Source: Nitrososphaerota archaeon (GTDB taxonomy: Archaea > Thermoproteota > Nitrososphaeria > Nitrososphaerales > JACQRY01). From it: 8,550 bases of DNA. The DNA lies in NCBI GenBank assembly GCA_016206275.1, contig JACQRY010000052.1, positions 1 to 8,550 on the forward strand, written 5' to 3'. Of this stretch, positions 5,811 through 8,550 are shown piece by piece; within the stretch, counting starts at the first letter, position 1, and each line of letters begins with the position of its first letter. The notes beneath the pieces were generated by a model. The model saw only the letters and a list, made by a program, of their open reading frames with translations. It did not search any database and was not told the origin of the DNA. Made by a program: the position numbers and the translations under genes.

Positions 5811-5983
5811 AAGCTGAGAAATTGTGTCTCGAAATTGAAGCGTGTCCCGTGTGCGGCATGTACATCTACTACGAGGAATTCGGTAAGCATCTGGAGACTC
5901 ACAGGAAACCCGAGGAAATCCTCGAACCGAAGACAGAACCTCTAACTGTAACTGTGCCAGTGAAGAAAAAAGTCCCACGCTAA
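5804..5983 (+). CDS. Small single C2H2 zinc-finger protein
   Basis: A 59-residue protein. Residues 14-33 follow Cys-x2-Cys-x11-His-x3-His (Cys14, Cys17, His29, His33), a standard C2H2 zinc finger, read as ACPVCGMYIYYEEF then GKHLETH. An acidic N-terminus (MSEAEKL) precedes it. A Pro-, Val- and Lys-rich tail follows, ending PVKKKVPR. Single-finger proteins of this size occur in archaea as putative DNA-, RNA- or protein-binding factors, but I cannot name this one. ATG 5804 is the only start in the frame, which is closed by a TAA at 5777-5779. It has its own TATA box and an inverted repeat across its start. Autoregulation is possible but is my inference. It converges on the hexuloisomerase gene. 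Confidence 0.75.
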   Translation: MSEAEKLCLEIEACPVCGMYIYYEEFGKHLETHRKPEEILEPKTEPLTVTVPVKKKVPR

Positions 5984-6159
5984 ACCAGTAAATCGCAGTA
6001 CCTGAAAAGACGAATACAGGAACCTCTATAGGTTCTGATATCGTAGATTTTACTGCGAGGCTAATCCTTATGCTGCGTACCTTTGTAGCAACCCTTCTGA
6101 CAGCGAGGTTTCCCTGTCTTACTCCTTGTCTGGATGACGGACGTCCAATACAGTTTCTT
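5984..6159. other. Hairpin-dense convergent intergenic region; candidate structured RNA or bidirectional terminator
   Basis: No protein gene is apparent in these 176 bp. TCGCAGTA (5993-6000) pairs perfectly with TACTGCGA (6051-6058). Inside that stem, GAACCT (6020-6025) pairs with AGGTTC (6030-6035) around a CTAT loop, and CCTG (6001-6004) can pair with CAGG (6017-6020). Outside it, TGCTGC (6071-6076) pairs with GTAGCA (6085-6090) with one G-T pair, and GACAG (6099-6103) with CTGTC (6114-6118). It does not fit a tRNA: no T-loop or proper acceptor spacing. The strand is unknown, because the pairings work almost equally well on both. Confidence 0.35.
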
Positions 6160-6705
6160 CTACTCTATGTTGGCGTGTAGCTTAGCGAGATGCTCCTCAC
6201 TGAGTTTCATCTCATCCATCAGAACGGAGATGATGGCGTCAACAAGTATCATGCATGAGTCTTCGAATAGTGTTCCTAGAGGAGCTAAGGGTTCGTGGAG
6301 ACCAAGTATCTGCCTTGCGAAGTAGTCTTGTCTACCTTCCTCCTTGCTTATGATTCTGCCTTTGACTTGGACAACAAGATCGGCGAGCTGAGCAAGAGGT
6401 GAGTCCTTAAACGAGGTTATGGCTATGACCGTTGCCTCAATCTTTTTGGCAGCTTCGACAGCCGCAGTAACTAGCTTGGTCGTACCTGAGCCTGACATTG
6501 CAATAACAAGATCCTTTGACTCGATTGAAGGAACTAATGTGTCACCCAACACGTGGACTTTGTATCCCAGGTGGAGAAGGCGTAGAGCAAAGGCTCTCCC
6601 AACAAGCCCGCTTCTCCCAGCCCCTATCACGAGGATCTGATCGTTGCGGTGCATCAAGATCAGCTCTATGCACTTGTTGATCTGGTTCTCGTCTACTTGA
6701 GACAC
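6160..6705 (-). CDS. hxlB: 6-phospho-3-hexuloisomerase (SIS domain)
   Basis: Single SIS-domain enzyme interconverting arabino-hex-3-ulose 6-phosphate and fructose 6-phosphate. In archaea without an oxidative pentose phosphate pathway, the ribulose-monophosphate route run backwards supplies pentoses. Visible motifs are GAGRSGLVGRAFALRLLHLG (28-47), the phosphate-binding SGSGTT (71-76), PLGTLFE with the conserved Glu148 (142-148), and the terminal HANIE (177-181), all characteristic of archaeal PHI. The only usable start is GTG at 6705, giving 181 residues but only about 24 before the first SIS strand. The same frame stays open upstream for 27 codons (6706-6786) and encodes a plausible N-terminal helix without any ATG, GTG or TTG. 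No synthase (hxlA) gene is present in the window. It has a weak promoter of its own and converges on the C2H2 gene. Confidence 0.88.
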   Translation of the reverse strand: MSQVDENQINKCIELILMHRNDQILVIGAGRSGLVGRAFALRLLHLGYKVHVLGDTLVPSIESKDLVIAMSGSGTTKLVTAAVEAAKKIEATVIAITSFKDSPLAQLADLVVQVKGRIISKEEGRQDYFARQILGLHEPLAPLGTLFEDSCMILVDAIISVLMDEMKLSEEHLAKLHANIE

Positions 6706-6783
6706 ATTCTGGGTTACGAGGGTAAGAAGACCGAAGACGCTGCTCTTTACTTCAGAGCCTCTGTTCGTGGATATTTGCCCCCC

Positions 6784-6797
6784 GATTTATGTTAACT
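6784..6797 (-). promoter_or_regulatory. Possible TATA-like element upstream of hxlB
   Basis: On the minus strand GTTAACATAAATC is the most TA-rich stretch between the nuclease and hxlB genes. It would place transcription start near 6760-6765, about 55 bases before the GTG start. It is a poor match to the archaeal consensus, so this is tentative. Confidence 0.3.
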
Positions 6798-6808
6798 TTC
6801 TTGTGCAG

Positions 6809-6813
6809 AAAAA
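6809..6813 (-). terminator. Oligo-T terminator of the ecf-xpf transcript
   Basis: The minus strand has TTTTT 15 bases after the nuclease stop codon, within GGTTTTTCTG. T-rich tracts without hairpins are the normal archaeal stop signal. It would separate hxlB from the upstream three-gene unit. Confidence 0.4.
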
Positions 6814-6828
6814 CCTTTGTGTCTCCAA

Positions 6829-7524
6829 TTATTCTTCGGAGAGTGTGGCCTGCGAGTCCTCTTCCTGCTGACTAGAGAACGGTTGCCTCAAGACATCTTG
6901 GATCTTACGCGCCCTTGCATTGCCCATACCTTTCACCCTAGCCATGTCAGATGCTGATGAGGAGAACACTTTCTTAGGCGTTTTAAACTCGGCAAGTAGG
7001 CGTTCGGCTAGAGTGTAGCCTACTCCTGGAAGAGAAGAGACTACGTTGAGCTGTATTCCTCGTGTCGATGTTGCCTTTCTTTTCTTGTCAAGGAGAGGGC
7101 CGTGGCTGGGCTCGGAGTTCACATGACGGGTTAGGAAATAGAGGAAAGTCGCTGTCTCCTCAGGTGAGTGGCTTATGAATAGCCTCGCCGAAGTATTCGC
7201 GGTGACGGAGGCTAGGGCTCCGTATACTACTCTAGGGTTACGGGTCATGTCACGAAGCTGGAGCAGATTACCTTCCACCACAAGAAGAGGCTTGGAGAAA
7301 CGTTCCGATAAGTCGCGGCACTGTTTGAAGAGTCTGCCATCAAAGATGGACGACAAGAGGTCACCTACAGATTTTCTTTCAACAGCGATGTCGCTTGACA
7401 GAACATAGTCACCAACCTCGAGCAGATCAAAGTCGATCCTGACACCCATGTCTGATAATGCGTCGGGGACCCCGCTAGGCTTCTCTCTTTCATCCACAGC
7501 TATTCTGAGCTTTGAATCTACCAA
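6829..7524 (-). CDS. xpf: XPF/ERCC4-family structure-specific endonuclease (short, helicase-less)
   Basis: DNA repair nuclease that cuts 3'-flap, nicked or fork structures as a dimer. The 231-residue protein has the ERCC4 nuclease domain at 1-130 with DERE (11-14), VGDY (37-40), the catalytic ERKSVGD (49-55, ERK-x3-D) and FDGRLFKQ. After a basic linker come two helix-hairpin-helix motifs, SSLPGVGYTLAERLLAEF (163-180) and ARVKGMGNARARKIQDVL (195-212). There is no helicase domain, so it is the TACK-type short XPF, not Hef. Crenarchaeal XPF works with PCNA through a C-terminal PIP box; here the tail is Gln-, Ser- and Glu-rich and shows no such box. The start is TTG 7524, one base after the ecfT stop, with GGTGG nine bases upstream. 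The next ATG would remove the DER motif. It is co-transcribed with ecfA and ecfT. Confidence 0.92.
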   Translation of the reverse strand: MVDSKLRIAVDEREKPSGVPDALSDMGVRIDFDLLEVGDYVLSSDIAVERKSVGDLLSSIFDGRLFKQCRDLSERFSKPLLVVEGNLLQLRDMTRNPRVVYGALASVTANTSARLFISHSPEETATFLYFLTRHVNSEPSHGPLLDKKRKATSTRGIQLNVVSSLPGVGYTLAERLLAEFKTPKKVFSSSASDMARVKGMGNARARKIQDVLRQPFSSQQEEDSQATLSEE

Positions 7525-7525
7525 A

Positions 7526-8257
7526 TCACAGGGCCACCAAGAAAAAGTATAGGGCGATACCTGATACCAGGAGGCTAATCAAGATTGCACCCCAATCTCG
7601 TCTCCTCATATGCAGAGAGTATAGGCTACTCGGCTTTTTCACAGCCCCATAAGCCCTAGACTCCATAGCCTCCGCCAGCTCCCCGCTCCTAACCACCGCA
7701 GTCACAACCAAGGGGACAAGAACTGGAACAAAATTTCTAATCCTCTTGATGAAATTGCCCTTCTGCATCTCTAGTCCACGGGCCTTCTGGGCATCCATGA
7801 TCTGAATCGCATCCAGCATCAATACGGGAACAAACCTTACTGCGGTTACAAAGGCGAAGACCAGGTCTTGGTGGAGACGGAACCATTTCATCACATATTC
7901 CAGCTCATCTGGGCTGGTCGTCAGGAAGAAGAGCGAGGTGGAGCCCACGATAGCAACGAACCTGATGGCCAGAACAATCGAATGGAGCAGAGGCTGACCC
8001 ACAAGTAGGTTGATGACAAGAATCATGATGGCGAAGCCAGCCGTAAAGGTCATGGTCTTCCCAAGTCTCTTTGCAACTCTGGCGGTGAACGCGAGTGAAA
8101 GCGCGACCAATAGGACTGATGCAACCTCTATCGGAGAATCGGCGACAAGCGCCAAGGCAAACAGTTCTACGGCGAATAGGAGCCTGCTCCTAGGGTCGAG
8201 GCTGTGTATCGGGGACTCCATGTGTCTGAAGATGAACCCGCTGGAAACCCAGTACAT
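7526..8257 (-). CDS. ecfT: ECF transporter transmembrane coupling protein EcfT (CbiQ family)
   Basis: Integral membrane component of an energy-coupling-factor vitamin or metal importer; it links the ATPases to a substrate-binding S component. With ATG 8257 the protein is 243 residues. It has the N-terminal SLDPRSRLL (LDPR 20-23), several hydrophobic spans (about 27-39, 46-60, 70-86, 92-112, 130-150, 176-190, 224-243), and the two cytoplasmic Ala-Arg-Gly-type coupling motifs: QKARGLEMQKG (ARG 159-161) and AMESRAYGA (199-204 ESRAYG). I prefer ATG 8257 over TTG 8293 because the latter runs 28 bases into the ATPase gene, whereas 8257 lies just after the ATPase stop with GAGGT ten bases upstream. 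The substrate is not deducible, since no S component is in view. The nuclease gene follows one base later. Confidence 0.9.
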   Translation of the reverse strand: MYWVSSGFIFRHMESPIHSLDPRSRLLFAVELFALALVADSPIEVASVLLVALSLAFTARVAKRLGKTMTFTAGFAIMILVINLLVGQPLLHSIVLAIRFVAIVGSTSLFFLTTSPDELEYVMKWFRLHQDLVFAFVTAVRFVPVLMLDAIQIMDAQKARGLEMQKGNFIKRIRNFVPVLVPLVVTAVVRSGELAEAMESRAYGAVKKPSSLYSLHMRRRDWGAILISLLVSGIALYFFLVAL

Positions 8258-8265
8258 TCTCGCAT

Positions 8266-8550
8266 TTACCTCGGTGTTTTGTTGATGAGCCAATGTTTTG
8301 CGTCGTATATGTTGGCGAAAGGTGTCTGCGGTGGCTTCTTGAGGCGCGTGGATAATTCTAGCAGCTGGGGTCTCATAAGATTCGCTTGGCCTAAGACTTC
8401 GGGTCTGCAGAAGACTTCGGAGGCAGCGCCATCGGCCAACACTTTGCCCTTAGCCATAACGATGACCCTGGGTTGAAGGGACCATACGAACTCCATGTCA
8501 TGGGAAACCACGATCACAGTCTTTCCTCTCAGCAGAAGCATTTTGATGAC
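8266..8550 (-). CDS. ECF transporter ATP-binding protein, C-terminal part (cut by window edge)
   Basis: The last 94 residues of an ABC ATPase. The frame stays open to base 8550, so the gene continues beyond the window; the internal ATG at 8541 is not its start. VIVVSHDMEFV carries the switch (H-loop) His17, counted from the window edge. The following RVIVMAKGKVLADGAASEVF is the usual strand-turn after the nucleotide-binding core in EcfA/CbiO-type ATPases. Walker A, the signature motif, Walker B and most of the core lie outside. The C-terminal LLELSTRLKKPPQTPF region resembles the extension typical of ECF ATPases. The stop codon falls eight bases before the ecfT start, supporting co-translation. 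Whether it is EcfA1, EcfA2 or a fused double ATPase cannot be seen. Confidence 0.85.
   Translation of the reverse strand, partial: VIKMLLLRGKTVIVVSHDMEFVWSLQPRVIVMAKGKVLADGAASEVFCRPEVLGQANLMRPQLLELSTRLKKPPQTPFANIYDAKHWLINKTPR

Noticed and set aside
5669..5978. Two minus-strand open frames across the end of glmS and the C2H2 gene
   Set aside because: They are shadows of better supported plus-strand genes and show no recognisable motifs.
5984..6159. tRNA or C/D-box sRNA
   Set aside because: No T-loop or correct acceptor spacing; CTGA boxes occur but no matching C box (RTGATGA) is correctly placed.
6134..6640. Plus-strand open frames across hxlB
   Set aside because: They are reverse-strand shadows of a clear SIS-domain gene with family motifs.
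6695..6707. ATG at 6707-6705 on the minus strand as the hxlB start
   Set aside because: It is in another frame and reaches a stop after three codons.
8258..8293. TTG 8293 as the ecfT start
   Set aside because: It overlaps the ATPase gene by 28 bases; ATG 8257 directly after the ATPase stop is more natural.
1..8550. CRISPR array, insertion sequence, integrase or phage genes, defence system
   Set aside because: No spaced direct repeats, terminal inverted repeats, transposase or defence-type domains were seen; the XPF nuclease is a standard repair enzyme.

Overview
The window looks like a chromosomal segment of an archaeon. Three things support this. It carries the archaeal uS13–uS4–uS11 gene order. 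Its promoters have BRE/TATA elements placed for short-leader or leaderless transcripts. Its XPF-type nuclease is the short, helicase-less form known from the TACK lineages (Crenarchaeota and Thaumarchaeota-like groups). A NikR-type regulator, a 6-phospho-3-hexuloisomerase and a presenilin-like protease also fit. I cannot place it below TACK or Thaumarchaeota/Bathyarchaeota-like level from sequence alone. No mobile element, CRISPR array, rRNA or tRNA is visible.

Layout. Bases 4-426 (+) encode a NikR-family nickel regulator. Facing it, 452-667 (-) encodes a small Cys-rich protein of unknown function. A 95-bp divergent gap separates this from a Nudix hydrolase (763-1185, +). A strong BRE/TATA at 1208-1221 then drives a compact ribosomal operon: rps13 (1265-1822), rps4 (1827-2339) and rps11 (2346-2753). 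The first two proteins have alanine-rich C-terminal tails. The RNA polymerase subunit gene rpoD, which usually follows rps11 in archaea, is absent. Instead there is a presenilin/signal-peptide-peptidase-like intramembrane aspartyl protease (2861-3781). Next comes glmS (3936-5708), with its own TATA box and a repeated ATGTGC at the start. A 59-residue single C2H2 zinc-finger protein (5804-5983) follows, with an inverted repeat over its start codon. A hairpin-dense 176-bp convergent gap (5984-6159) comes next.

The right-hand part is all on the minus strand. Read in the direction of transcription it holds the C-terminus of an ECF-transporter ATPase (cut by the window edge), its transmembrane partner EcfT (7526-8257), an XPF/ERCC4 nuclease (6829-7524), a probable oligo-T terminator, and then a 6-phospho-3-hexuloisomerase (6160-6705) from its own weak promoter.

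How the genes work together. GlmS and the hexuloisomerase meet at fructose 6-phosphate: one draws it into amino sugars, the other links it to the ribulose-monophosphate route that many archaea use to make pentoses. NikR and an ECF transporter in one window hint at transition-metal handling, but the transporter substrate cannot be read here. Several start codons had to be moved from the longest open frame. rps13, rps4, glmS and ecfT all start inside it, while the hexuloisomerase appears to lack a normal start for its full N-terminus.
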